Shown here one piece after another: positions 51,929 through 63,514 of a DNA stretch of 64,000 nucleotides (position 1 is its first letter; every line of letters starts with the position of its first letter). The translations under genes were made by a program, and so were the position numbers. Source of the stretch: Micromussa lordhowensis (Eukaryota; Cnidaria; Anthozoa; Scleractinia; Lobophylliidae); assembly GCA_964020085.1 (NCBI GenBank), contig OZ026607.1, positions 14,382,966 through 14,446,965 on the forward strand, written 5' to 3'. A model generated the notes under the pieces. The model worked only from the letters and a program-made list of their open reading frames with translations. It was not told the origin of the DNA and searched no databases.

Positions 51929-54900
51929 CTAAAATTGATCAAAGTATGGTGAGTCTTCTGGATAAGCACTTTTGTCAAATTTATCTTTATTATTCCAAAA
52001 ATCTTTATAAACGTCTTCAGCTTCAAGTCAAACTGTCTGTATCCGTAAATAGTAATTTGGCTTTATCTCCATATTTCTGCTTAATATAATTATAATGAAA
52101 ATCATACATCAAAGTCTTACTCAAATCCAAGATGCACATGCCGACATAAGCGGGTCTGTTTAGAGTTAGTGTTTCTTTTATTTTGTGTACAGCTACTAGA
52201 TTTTCATTGAATATCTTACTACTGACATATGTTGGTTTACAAGCAAGCTTTAATAGTTTTTTCTCATCAGTAACTAATCTTACATCAACACGTTTTCTTA
52301 TGTTTTCCATTGTCTTTCCAAATACACTATTATTCATTAGCTTGAGGAAGTATTTCTCAAAAGCATTTTTCGCATTTTTTCGTTTTTCAGTATTGAAATC
52401 AATATATTTTTTCAACCATAGTGATTGATCAAACTCTAAAACTCGATGCACTTTCGTCACTTTCAAACCAAGATCAATATATAATTGACGGTTTCTATAA
52501 TGTAGAACATATTTTTCTTTCTTTTTCAATGTTGGTATAAGCTTGCGCACTAATCCTATTGATATATTATATTTATCAGCATTTTTTTTGCAATACTCAG
52601 ACAACATATCTTTTTCAACTTTTACTTTTTCTGGTGCAGGTGGGTAGTCATTATGAAGATCATATAACTCTTCTGGATACTCAAGATCTATTTCTGCAAT
52701 AAAACCCTTATTATTATCCTCTTTATACTGAGCAAGATTTATCTTATCAATCTGTTTTTGTTTCATCCATTCGAATCCACCTGTTGGTAGATACTGACTC
52801 ATAGCCCAACCATATAAGTTATTAGCATCAAGATACATGATATACTTTGAGGGCGCCTTCTCATCGTATTCCTTCATGTATTTATTGTTTGCTTTTCCAT
52901 AACGATTGTTTATATAGCTGATACCACCACGCAGACCCTTTTCAATGAACTGGAACATATCAATATCAGTCATAAGCTCCAATTTGATTTCAGTCATCTT
53001 TAACATTGCGTCCCATGATAAACCTGGGGATGTGAAATAATGACATGGATCCAGTTTATAGTATTCAAGACCAGTTTTTCTAAAATGTTTTCAAATACAT
53101 CTGCCAAAAGAAGGACATCAGATGCAAGGTAAAAGTTATGATAATCACCCATGTTTTTACAAGAGAATGTATTCCAAACATCTTGAGCATGTTTATAGTC
53201 TTCATCTGATATATGTTCATTGTTTAATATGCTGTAGAATTCTTCTTTTGACGGCAACTTTTCATTGAATTTATCAAAACTATCCATGTAATCATATGGA
53301 TATACTCCTTTTCTGACCATTAGATCGAGCTCTTTACCCTCAAATACTTCAGAGGTATATTTTAATGCTTCTTTTGTAGATTACTAACAAGTTTTTCAAG
53401 GCTGGAACTCATGAATTGGAAACTGTCAAGAAAAGTTAAATGATTACCAAGCATGAAGGCCATATACTTTTCCATGTTGTTGGGTATGGCATTGATGTTT
53501 ATTTGACATTTTCCACCTTTCTTATTTGTGTATGCATGATTCTTAACAATGGCTCCAATCTCTTGCATTATGAAATGAGAGTCATAACCTCTAAGATTAT
53601 GAAATATAACAGGTATTTTCATCTCTTCTGGATTTACTTTGAGTTTTAGATTACATTCTTGATGAGCAGATCCTCTGTAATTACCAGTGATATGACAATG
53701 ATCTCGTACTCTAATATCTTCATCAGTATATTTTTTATTACAAATATAACATTCTTCAGCTTTTTTGAATTCTTTCTCATTCTCTTTTGTCATTCTCAAT
53801 GGTTTATTGAATTCTTTTTTTATGACCTTTTTACAATATTTAACTTCTTTCAACATGGATTCCATGAATTTGTATGCAGCCTTCTCACCTTTGTACAATC
53901 TTACCTCTTTACTGTACTTATCATCATAACAACAAACTACTTTATAACCAAACCCACAATCTGTATGTTTTTGATATGCTTCAGTACACGATTTGTCATT
54001 GTTAGGTTGACAGTTGGATATCTTTTCAATGATAGCCTCAAAATCAGCATATATCACAAAAGGAACAGGTTGTTCTTTTGTGGAAATTATAAAAACTCAA
54101 GATATTATTATTTTTATCAGGCATTTTTACTGCTTGTGTTCCATTTATTTCAATACAATTGTCTTTGTGAATGTTCAAGACTCTTTCAAAACTGAAACAT
54201 TGAAGACAAAACATACAAAAATGTTTCCTATGTTGATTTTTTGTTTGCTTGAACATAAAACGGTTGAAATCTTTCATCAAAACATAATGTTTATTTTCAT
54301 TTTCAGTTATCAACAACAATTCCATATGATCTTCAAATTTTTCTTTTGATGTATAAATGGGATATGGTTTTTATTTTCATATCCGAATACACTGATATTG
54401 ATTTCATTTTGTTTTTCAATTTTATTATACTGTTTGGTTGTAACCGGAAATTCAATCCCATCGTAGTTTAATTTAATATATTGTCTGTCTGATTTTTTAA
54501 TTCGTTCTGAATGTACATCTTGTGGATTTAAATGTCTTATATGACACCATCTGAAACATTGTTTATCTTTATTTTTTAAATTAATTAATCCCTTCATGTT
54601 ACTTCTAAGTTCTGTTGGGAGTTTGATATATGAAGAGGCTTTTATTGGCTCATATTGAACAATATTGAGATAGTGACCATTAACAGATTCAATAGTCCAA
54701 CCAGAACCCTCCGATATCCATTGATCTATAATGTTTAATATGTATTCTTTTGATAATTCTAAGAAATAAGGAATCATCGCATTACTGGTGATAATTTTAG
54801 ATTAACTATTGAAGTATGCAGTTTTGTACTCAGTTACCTGCTTATTCCCATCTATTTTTGTTTTTTTTTAATGTGCCACACAAAGTCTTTTGAAATTAGC

Positions 54901-55436
54901 ATACAAAATGAAAAAGATCCATTATCACAACTACAAAACATCAGAAAAGCTATTGAGCATCATATCGAGAATATACTTTCAGAAAAGAAAGGTCTTAAAT
55001 TTGTTGAAACACTACAAGTCACACCTTTCAAAGCTTTTTTAACTTGCTCTATCTTAGTCCTAGATGAAGGTACAGGTTTCTCAGTTCTAGGTAATGGGAC
55101 TGGTTTATAATCATCCCTAAATTCCAAAGGTGGAAGAATTATGTTTTCTTCATAATCCTGTACCATTTGTTTGACACTCTTCCTTGGTATAAGAATTGGC
55201 TTATCCCTGAATTTCAATGGTGGTTGTATGATATTGTCTTCATGAGATTTGATCATTTGTTTTACATTTTTTCTTGGGGTTGGGATTTGTTTATAATCAT
55301 CCCTGAATTCCAGTGGTGGTTGTATTATATTACGTTTTGTTGATAGCTTTTTCATTTCCAAATTTTGCTTCAACAATAATTTAATTAATTGAGATTTTGA
55401 TAATTTTGATAAATCATCTTTTTTCATTTCTTTCAT
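51929..55436 (-). pseudogene. DNA polymerase B of the second element, decayed
   Basis: From 55436 the N-terminal part has three proline-rich repeats (PPLEFRDDYK type) ending KKALKG at about 55023. The next segment is inverted (see 54873). The rest runs in broken frames: a WISEGSGWTIESV region, VIYADFEAI exonuclease, VYPYDYMDS, DANNLYGWAMSQ, NNSVFGKTMEN, LLFTDTDSL. After motif C it continues only about 35 codons, to a stop at 51929-51931, so the C-terminal thumb is missing. At least six frame breaks and one nonsense codon. Related to, but clearly diverged from, the polymerase at 45481. Confidence 0.9.
54873..55023 (+). other. Inverted segment of the polymerase gene
   Basis: The plus strand here reads KSFEISIQNEKDPLSQLQNI, EHHIENILSEKKGLKFVET, which is a conserved part of Polinton polymerase N-terminal regions. 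The rest of the gene is on the minus strand. Upstream on the minus strand the gene stops at KALKG, and downstream it resumes at KKNKNR/KQVTEYKTAYFNS. The junctions carry inverted TGTG (54872-54875) and CACA (55020-55023). This is a 150-bp micro-inversion. Confidence 0.8.
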
Positions 55437-56463
55437 TATATTTGTATTAGATAATATATGTTTGTTTATTAACCCGAGGGTCGCAGGTTTTGGGGGTAAC
55501 TCGAAAGCCGCAGAGTTTAGTCGTATTTGCGATCATTTCTGATATTACTGGAGACGTGCCAAACCTTTAAGTATATTTTAGGACAAAATATACTATGTGA
55601 TTTATAGTATTTTTATGAAAATTATGATTGAAAAGTGCGTTTATTATTGTCATCCTGCTTGTGGATATTATGATAAAAATATGTTACAGTGTTATATCAG
55701 CAAACTTTTTTACATAAAAATATACAATGTAATTTACTGTATTATCATCATCCTACAGCTGTAAAACACCATCATCATTACAATCTAGCTTATGATATTT
55801 CATTCAAAAACTCAGTAAAAATTCATAAGCACATGAGCCTATCAGAGACGTCAAATTGATCACGTGCATGAACATTTATACCTGGTAAAAATGAGAACGA
55901 CTACCATGATCTTTATATAACGATCACACGTAATCTTGATATAAAGATCTCCGTGTGATCTTTATATAAAGATCTCAATCAATTGGTCTCAATGCACGCG
56001 TTTTCTCGGGTTTTCGAAGCCGCAGAAGAATTCGCATGCACGTGTTTTCTCGGGTTTTTGAAACAATAGAAAAATTCGCAGGTAGGTGTTATCTCGGATT
56101 TTTGAAGCTATTTTTGAGGCTGTTCAAAACACGAGCAGCACGTGTTTTATCGGGTTTAAAAATACGAGGCGTAGCCGAGTGTTTTTAAACCCGATAAAAC
56201 ACTGCTGCTCGTGTTTTAAACAGTACATAAAAGTTTTTTATAAAATATTATTTCTGGCTATCCATACTGAATAATGGAAAAGTATGAATAATATATAATC
56301 CCAAAAACAAAAATAATTTATCAAAATTGTCAAAATCTCAATCACTGCTACCAACACCAAACCCCAAATGCTGGTAGCCAAAAACAATAATGTTCTTGGC
56401 CACCAATAAATAGCAATAAACCAGATTATTTCTGTATTACCTACAATATATGTTACATAAATA
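55437..56463. repeat. Intergenic region with tandem repeats and palindromes
   Basis: No gene. It contains a 44-bp tandem repeat of the type CACGTGTTTTCTCGGGTTTT (starts about 55995, 56039, 56083, partial 56139), and a CGATCACACG...CGTGTGATCTT inverted pair (55920-55965). A strong palindrome at about 56120-56223 has arms AACACGAGCAGCA...GTTTTATCGGGTTTAAA and complement. The position corresponds to the gap before the polymerase in the second element. In the first element that interval is only 60-70 bp plus a zinc-finger gene, so this DNA is probably an insertion of a host repeat. Confidence 0.6.
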
Positions 56464-58459
56464 TCACTTTATATCATTATCATATTTTTTTATTAAATCC
56501 TTCATTGGAATCCAGCTATTAAATTCATCACTATATCCCTTCCACTTTATCAAAGCTTGTTTCTTCTTATGATCCCTACGAATGACCTTATCAATGCGGA
56601 ATACGTCCTGTTTGGCTTTTAATAATTCAGGCTCATAGAAACTCCCTTCTGTAGTCTCATCATTTAGATCCTTTATTTTGTATGTTATTGGATTAGTGTA
56701 TTGAATCTTATCAACTGTGAATACTTCTTCTGTCCAATTTGGTGTATAACCCTTATCGAACACATTCCGTTTGTACTTGGATATTCGGACCTAATCACCT
56801 ATTTTAAATTTTGGCTTCTCCTTTGATGTTTCCATATCACCATATAGATTAAAGTAAACAGTTCCTTCATTCTTCTTATTGGATGCTTCTGTGGGTGTCA
56901 TTTTGATGCTTAAATGTTTGGTATTATTATACTGTTTCAATATTTTAGGTAACATATCGAGATACATTGTATTACATTGAACTGTGAACTGTTTCCACAC
57001 TTTGGATTTAATCGTTCTATTCCATCTTTCAACCACTGATGACTTCTCTTCATTCTCAGTTGAGTACATATGTATCCCATTTTTCACTAATAGGTCTTTC
57101 ACATGTTTGTTGTAATATTCTTTACCTTTATCAACCCATAAATACTGTGGTTTTCTACCTTCCTTGAATATTGTTTTAAATGCTTCAGCAACAGATTCAC
57201 CTTTCTTATCCTTCAATGGTACAATCCAACAATATTTGCTGAAGACATCAATAATCATAAGAAGATATTTATAACCTTTATTCCATTTACTGAACTGTTG
57301 CATTTCAACTAGATCACTTGCGCATATTTCATCAATGTGATTTGTGATTACACGCCGCCGAGTGAAGTTACGCTTTATGGGTGTATGTAATTCATCAGCT
57401 AATTTTTCTTGCCAGTTTTCTTCACTCGACGGCTTTTTCCGTTTTTTTGGCTTTTTGACACCCATTCCCAATTTTGATTTGGCTGCTATAGCATTGCGAG
57501 CTATTGCATGTCCCCATTGTCTTTCTTTCCAAGGAATGGCATCAAGAGCTTTAACCATTTTACGATCTGCATTGTTTTTACATTTCACTTGATCACTTTT
57601 TGGTTTATTTCCACATACTGAGTAATCAACATCATGCTGCATACTTACAGCATCTGTTCTTCCTGATGGTTGTTGATATATCTCAAGTATCTGACCAGTA
57701 TTGGGATCATACCTCAATTGCTGTTCAAGAGGGTTTCCAGGACCTGTATATCTATGTCCAGGCATCACAAAACCCTTCTTAGGGGCAACCTTTAATATAG
57801 CCTTGTGTATATCAATAGCACCACCAGTTGGTGATATCTTTTTAGACAGATTTGATGTGAAACTGTCAAGGACTTGAACCAAATATTTGTTCGCAACATT
57901 TTTTATCTTCTTCTTTGCATAATCTGATTTGATGGCTTTTGCAACACCCTTTCGAGCAAGGTAAGCCCCAGAATTAGCGAAACCTTTCAACGCAATCTCA
58001 CTAAGAGAATGACTATCATGAATATTAAACAAACTGCCCCCAGCTAGTGAGGGCTCAATCAGTTTCCCTGTTGTTTTGTTAGATCATCAATTTTTTTAAT
58101 AGTTCTTCTGACTTTTTGATAGACTTTGCTGTCTTTGGATCCATCTTAATATTTCTCATGAGACTTTTGTTCGCCTTGTTAATCCCGTATTGTCTGATTT
58201 GATTTTGTCTAATACACTCTATTTCAGTTCCAAGGTGTTTACCTTTGGGAACCTTATTTATTCCACAATATGGGGTGGTTGGCGATCCTGCAATGGCCCC
58301 ACCTGTTGATTGAGATTTGACGAATTTAGTCTTTGTTATCCCACATTCAGCACAAGTGCATTTCATCATGGTTCGACCATTTTTGGCTTTGACATATCTT
58401 TCACTGCCTGGAAAACATTCAGTTTGTTTCTTCTGTTTAACACAATATGATTTTACCAT
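56464..58459 (-). pseudogene. Zinc ribbon-PLA2-integrase-chromodomain fusion, second element
   Basis: It starts at 58459 after TATATATATAATGG with a ribbon (SYCVKQKKQTECFPGSE, CTCAECGITKTKF). A frame break at about 58080 leads into an alpha-helical part, a GGAIDIHKA motif, the PLA2 (HRYTGPGNPL, TDAVSMQHDVDYS), then the integrase with all three acidic residues: ASDLVEM, LWVDKGKEYYN, SSVVERWNR. An in-frame TAG at 56791-56793 precedes the SH3-like part and chromodomain (VFRIDKVIRRDHKKKQALIK). Collinear with 43491-45145, with the first catalytic Asp that the other copy has lost. Confidence 0.88.
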
Positions 58460-59706
58460 TATATATATAAGTTTTATATTTTTAAAATAATGTTTGACGA
58501 ACCTTTCATTTGTCATTGTGTCATGTATGTTGAATACTTTTAATAAATCAAAATATGAATAACCCTTATTCATTTCATTCAAAAAGTATAAACAGAAGTA
58601 TCCACATGTGGTTGTTTTTATATTTTGGATCTGATTATTTTGGTGTAGTAAAGTTAAATTCTTTATTTTCGCATGATTCACCAATTCTTGAAACGGAGGC
58701 ATACCAAAGCTGTCAAAATAATTGATAATGTTGTATTTCACATGAGTTGTTACCCAATGACTTCTGCTTATGTATGATGGTTCAAGATTGTAAATGAATA
58801 ATGCCTGTTTGTGGTTATGTGGAACTGTTTGATCTCTTGACAAAACATCATTGATTGGGATATTTAGATATCTACACCATTTTATTAGATCATGATTGCT
58901 CATCGGGATGTCTTCATGGAATTTCGGTTTTACAGTATTGCCCCTACGAGTAGCATTGAATTGAATGGACTGCTTGGGCCTAATAGTAGACCTTTTCCCT
59001 TCTTTTTTTTTTTTACCCATACCAGATTGTTTGTCCCATGATCCTATAAAACGTGGCGGTCTATATAAACCCATTCTCGGAGCTCCCCTCCCTCCTTTTG
59101 GAGGGAGGGATTGGAAATCCAATCTTGGGAGAGCCCTTTCCAGTCAAAGCGTTCAATATCATAGGAATCCCAATACTGGCGAGTAAATTACCGAGAAAAC
59201 CACCCGATTGCGTTAATTGTTGGTTTTATAACAACATCTGAACCTGATTGAAGAGCATCTAGTATATCTTTCGTTTGTTTCGCGGATAGAAGATGCTTGT
59301 TTGCGATGAGCTTGTCAATTTTGTTTTGTGGTATAAGGAAACGTCCTCTCTGTACCCCTTTTCCAGATATTTTCTTGACAATTTGGCTTGCGCCTTTACT
59401 AGCCAACCCTCCCAAAGCTGATAATCCCAAGGTTTTCGCAATGGTTGGTCCGAATGTACGTCCGAGGGCGAGAATACTTGTTTTCTGATATTGGTCTTAG
59501 CTAGCTTAATATCCATCCCCTTCTTCGATCCCCGATTTCTCTCCAATCTCTTTTTTTGTCATCGCTGGGACATATAGAGTATCATTACCACCAAGAGAGT
59601 CATTAGTTAGCCTTATTACAATGGTTTCTCTTTTTCGATAAGCGTCGCCGATATTCTTTTTCTGATTTGCTGATAGTTTCACATTTATTTCATGAAGCTG
59701 AGTCAT
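58460..59706 (-). pseudogene. Lytic/cofactor-like protein-adenain protease fusion, second element
   Basis: Read from 59706 (TQLHEINVKLSANQKKNIGD), through broken frames 59546-59259 and 59430-59188 (ALGGLASKGASQIVKKISGK), to the protease in 59122-58490 (RSHWVTTHV, YFDSFGMPPF, TTCGYFCLYF). The catalytic His, Asp and Cys are kept. No stop ends the protease: the frame runs through the AT-rich start region straight into the zinc-ribbon gene at 58459. Same domain order as 41694-42920, so the fusion is ancestral. At least two frame breaks. Confidence 0.86.
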
Positions 59707-59801
59707 TCTTCGTATATATTATATGTTATATAATTTTTCAATTACAAAACATATACAAAATAATGAATATCTTATTACTGTTAATACTTTTTAAACTATG
59801 A
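59707..59801. other. Short AT-rich intergenic region
   Basis: This 95-bp gap holds no gene. In the first element the equivalent position carries the ssDNA-binding-like gene (40889-41614), which is absent here. Confidence 0.6.
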
Positions 59802-61082
59802 CTAATTCATTCCAACCTTGTCGATGATGACTTCTTCCTCATATAGGACAATGGCATGCACATTGAAAGCAACTGCACTATTAGCACTGAGTTTAAACCT
59901 GAAGATCAACTGCTTTGGATCTCTTGTTACTTTATCCGTTTGATATGATAAATCAAAATATATGATAGAATAAAGAGAGTTGTAGTTAGCTATGTTCAGT
60001 TGAGTGCCGCTGTTGTAATTATTCTTTCTCATACCATGAGACATCAAATCGTTGTAGATCCTTACTTTTGATTCTGAATCGTATTCAGTTTCTGGGTAGA
60101 ACACTCCATTCCCATATTCCAATCTGCACGTTGTCAGATAACTGTTAGCATTAGCCGCATTCAGTTTTTAAGTGTCAAAGTGGTATGGATTCGTATTTTC
60201 ATTGTTTGTTTTGGCTCGTTGAAGATACACAAAGATAGCCTTGACATTATCAATACTGGAGGAGATCTGGAAAAATCCACTGCTTTGTGCTGGTGCGGAA
60301 ACCTGATACATTTCTCTGTTATACGTCCAAGATTTCTTCAACAAAAAGGATTCGACAAATTTATGGTAAAGGCTGTCCTTTGGTGTCAATCTTGGGACCG
60401 ACAGTAAGAATCTATTGACAACCACTCGATTGGCAAGTGCTCCAGCGGCCTTATATATTAATTCAGCGTCATCCTGGAACTCTATATTAAACTCGAGTTG
60501 CATTGGGACCAACATTTTATCATACAACTCTTCAAAGAAACTGTAACGATTAATAGGTATGATTACATTGATGTCTTTGGCAGCATCATCAGCACCACCA
60601 CCCTCACAAACTCTTTTCGACAAATTTCGTCCAGCCTCGAACCCTGTATTTCCGGCGGCGGTCATGTCAGCCAAATTCGCCACATCCAGATACCAAAAAC
60701 TATCTTTAGTCACTGAGCGACTAAAATCATCACTATATTCCAGGAGATTCTTGAGAAACGTAACTTTATGGAGATTATTGGTATCGTACACAATCTTACC
60801 AGCACCCTTTATCATAAGGTGGTTTATCAGTGAATGGGCTCCATTGATAACTGTTGAACGTGTTGCATTCGGAACGCCTGTTCCATCAGCCAATACTTGC
60901 AACTGGAATTGTACCTCGAAATAAGCATTGTACCAATCGCAGAATGAAGACCGGTCATTGATCGTGAACTTGTACCTACTTTTTTGTTGGTGTTGACCAT
61001 TTGCTGGAATCAGAATGACATTGTCTAGTTGATATCTAACCAACTCATTTCTCTGTAAATATTCACTTGTTCTGAAAGCCAT
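59802..61082 (-). pseudogene. Major capsid protein, second element, one nonsense codon
   Basis: 426 codons from the ATG at 61082 (MAFRTSEYLQRNELVRYQLD), after ATATAATAATATAATGG. Landmarks match the other copy: SFCDWYNAYFEVQF, INGAHSLINHLMIKG, FLKNLLEYSDDF, YQTDKVTRDPKQLIFRFKL. An in-frame TAA at 60168-60170 replaces the Phe codon of the DTFKLNAAN segment. Otherwise open. Double-jelly-roll fold is inferred from family membership. Confidence 0.92.
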
Positions 61083-61110
61083 TATATTATTATATTACAT
61101 AATTTTTATT

Positions 61111-61485
61111 CTACCTCCTTCTCTTCAAACCAGATCGTGATATCAATCTATCGATGATCATATCTGTACTCTCTTCTTGCTGTTTAATGGGTGGAACTAT
61201 TTTAGCTCTTTGTCCTGTATTACCCTTCCTCATATTCCTTAGTCTTTTCATTATTAGGTCTACTGACTTCTCAGATATCTTTTTTCCTGCCCTGTCACCT
61301 GCATGTGAAATACCTGATTCTATCGCTTTCTTACCCAAGGTCTTGACAAACTTTTTAACAACGGATGACGCAACACTCTTCATTGGTTTAAAAATATTAT
61401 CAACGATAATCCCGGACCCAACGTGTTTATCTACAAATAAACCAAGCTTTGGATGATTAACTCTCATGAATTCAAATGGTTTCAT
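61111..61485 (-). CDS. Small basic protein, second element
   Basis: 124 aa, intact, the same length as its orthologue at 39103. HVGSGIIVDNIFKPMKSVAS keeps the XXGX|G-hydrophobic motif, followed by an amphipathic helix (KKFVKTLGKKAIESGISHAG) and a basic tail. It is conserved in length and architecture while the sequence has diverged, which indicates selection before the element died. Probable core or membrane-active virion component, by position. Confidence 0.75.
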   Translation of the reverse strand: MKPFEFMRVNHPKLGLFVDKHVGSGIIVDNIFKPMKSVASSVVKKFVKTLGKKAIESGISHAGDRAGKKISEKSVDLIMKRLRNMRKGNTGQRAKIVPPIKQQEESTDMIIDRLISRSGLKRRR

Positions 61486-61492
61486 TATAATA

Positions 61493-62266
61493 TTATGTTA
61501 TATTATTCCATTTTTTTAAGATTAATGAAAAAGACGTATCTGCTTCATTCAGGTCAATTAATCTTCTTTTTACATCAGTAATATAAATCCTGATACTATC
61601 TATAACATTCTTATTGGTGGGATTGTATGTTACTCTTCTTGGTTCGAGGGTAAAGGAGTAACTAGGGCAAAGCACACTGGTTGAAAAGGAATAAATGATG
61701 TCTGTTTCTTGACCGTCTACAAGTGATTCATTTATAAGGTCGCAATGAATATTAAGAACGTCTGTATCCTGACTGAGATTGGGCACATTCGATCCTATAT
61801 TAATTTCATTTTTTAATACTTCCTTTTCGAACCCGATTAGTTCATTGAAATTACTTGCTGTTAAATCAAGTTGGTAATTTTTAGCTAACATAAACGTGAC
61901 CCTGAATGTTGTTTCATTGAATTCAAATGTGATAGGATACTCATTATTATTAGCACCATCTTTGACAATCTTCGTTATGTTCTTGATGTGTGTATTGAAG
62001 TCTGTATAATTCCAAATTCCTGCTGGGAAAGTGATTTCCTTGAACGTTGAACCGTTGTCAGAACTGTACTTGATCAATTGATTCATATATGAGGAATTTA
62101 CATTGAACCATGTGAATGACATGTTAATGATTCGGTTTAGGCCGACCGCATATTGGGAATTCCTATCCAATATTATGGGCCTGTTGAATTTGGTTGTGAA
62201 ATTCTGAGGAGTGTTGTTTCCTTGACCTTTGACACTGTATGATGATAATACTATCTCGCGATCCAT
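61493..62266 (-). CDS. Penton / minor capsid protein (PY), second element
   Basis: 257 aa, intact. Opens MDREIVLSSYSVKGQGNNTP, then QNFTTKFNRPI, FPAGIWNYTDF, and shows TDVLNIHCDLINESLVDGQE as in the other copy. Single-jelly-roll penton protein. The start follows TATTATATAGATGG. It lies 7 bp from the small basic protein gene. Confidence 0.9.
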   Translation of the reverse strand: MDREIVLSSYSVKGQGNNTPQNFTTKFNRPIILDRNSQYAVGLNRIINMSFTWFNVNSSYMNQLIKYSSDNGSTFKEITFPAGIWNYTDFNTHIKNITKIVKDGANNNEYPITFEFNETTFRVTFMLAKNYQLDLTASNFNELIGFEKEVLKNEINIGSNVPNLSQDTDVLNIHCDLINESLVDGQETDIIYSFSTSVLCPSYSFTLEPRRVTYNPTNKNVIDSIRIYITDVKRRLIDLNEADTSFSLILKKWNNIT

Positions 62267-62279
62267 CTATATAATACGT

Positions 62280-62715
62280 TTACATGAATTTTACTTTGAA
62301 GTACTGATTATACAATTTATTATATTGCGGTCTATTGATTGTTGACATTCTCAATAATGTGTCCAATATATTGACTCCCATATTTCTCATTCGAATTGAT
62401 GTATTTCCTGCAAGAACTTCACCAATAATCAATTCTAATTTCTTGAGAAGCTGATTCACATCATTGAAAAACGCCGTAATCCGGAACTTCCGTTTTACTT
62501 AGTGGTCTTTTTCTCATTTGAGGCATCCTTAAATTTAAATTACTTTTAACAACATCATCCAGTTTGGTGGTTACTGGTTTAAATACCTTCTCAAATGATT
62601 CTTGGCTTGTCTCCTGGCCAATCTTATGTCTTTTAATTAAATCATGGGCATAATTGATTTTATTCCCTAATTCAGTTTTACTTTTTGCAAGTTCTTTCCA
62701 TTTAAGTTAACTCAT
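62280..62715 (-). pseudogene. PPxY-protein orthologue with central deletion
   Basis: From the ATG at 62715 the third codon is a stop, after which the frame gives LKWKELAKSKTELGNK and PQMRKRPLSKTEVPDYG. It then passes directly into the conserved C-terminus (LLKKLELIIGEVLAGNTSI, ILDTLLRMSTINRPQYNKL). About 200 residues found in the 37230 gene, including both PPxY motifs and the cleavage motif, are missing. So this copy has an internal deletion plus a nonsense codon. Confidence 0.8.
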
Positions 62716-62767
62716 TTATACTATTATGTTACATAAAAATAAAAATAAAAAACACACAAATCATACA

Positions 62768-62845
62768 TGAAAAACACCGTTTAACACCGTGTTGAACACC
62801 GTGTTGAACATCGTGTTGAACACCATGTTGAACACGGTGTTATAT
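62768..62845. repeat. Palindromic AACACCGTGTT repeats between divergent genes
   Basis: Five to six units of the palindrome AACACCGTGTT, with small variants (AACATCGTGTT, AACACCATGTT, AACACGGTGTT), are joined by G or TT. The array fills most of the 150 bp between the minus-strand PPxY-like gene and the plus-strand ATPase. A bidirectional operator or replication-related iteron is possible. The equivalent region in the first element has no such units. Confidence 0.75.
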
Positions 62846-62865
62846 TAATATACCAATATAATATA

Positions 62866-63502
62866 ATGAGAATACCAAATTATGATGCTGAAGACGATAC
62901 TGTCTCGAACTTAAAACAACTATACGATTTCATGCCTAATCAATGTTTCCGGATGTTGATTTGCGGTCCAAGTGTCTCAGGGAAAACGAATACATTGATG
63001 CATATGATCTACAATATGCTGTATTTTGATAAAGTTTATCTCTACGCAAAAAAACTTAGAGCAGTCCAAGTACCAGAATCTTATGGACAACTTCCAGCCG
63101 ATAAGTGATGAAGTTGGTTATGATGTTATTGAAGCAAGAAATGATGAAATCATTCCTGTTGAAGACCTTGAATCTGACTCACAAAAAATTGTTATATTCG
63201 ACGATTATGTTTGTGATAAAAACCAAAAACCGCTGGTCGACTATTTTATCAGAGGGAGACACACGAATTGTAGTGTGATTTATCTGAGTCAAAGCTACTA
63301 TAAGACGCCGAAAGACATAAGATTGAACTGTTCACATTTCTCTATTTACGATTTCCCAAGTGCTAATGAAAAGAGTTTAATTTGCCGTGAAAACGGTATT
63401 CCAAAAGAATCATATGGGAAAGCAACCAAAGAGCCATTTAGCTTCGTATACATCGATAAGCCACGAAAATTCACAACCAAGAATTTCAATGAAAAAATAT
63501 AA
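62866..63502 (+). pseudogene. Packaging ATPase, second element, one frame break
   Basis: The first frame (62866-63108) has MRIPNYDAED and Walker A CGPSVSGKTN. After a one-base surplus in an A run (63049-63055) the second frame carries Walker B QKIVIFDDYV, the YLSQSYY sensor and the C-terminus. Collinear with 36501-37127 along its whole length. A32/FtsK-type DNA packaging motor. Confidence 0.9.
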
Positions 63503-63514
63503 CTTTATTGTATA

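Noticed and set aside
54871..55110. Independent plus-strand gene of 79 aa
   Set aside because: Its first 50 residues are a conserved internal piece of the minus-strand polymerase; it results from a micro-inversion.
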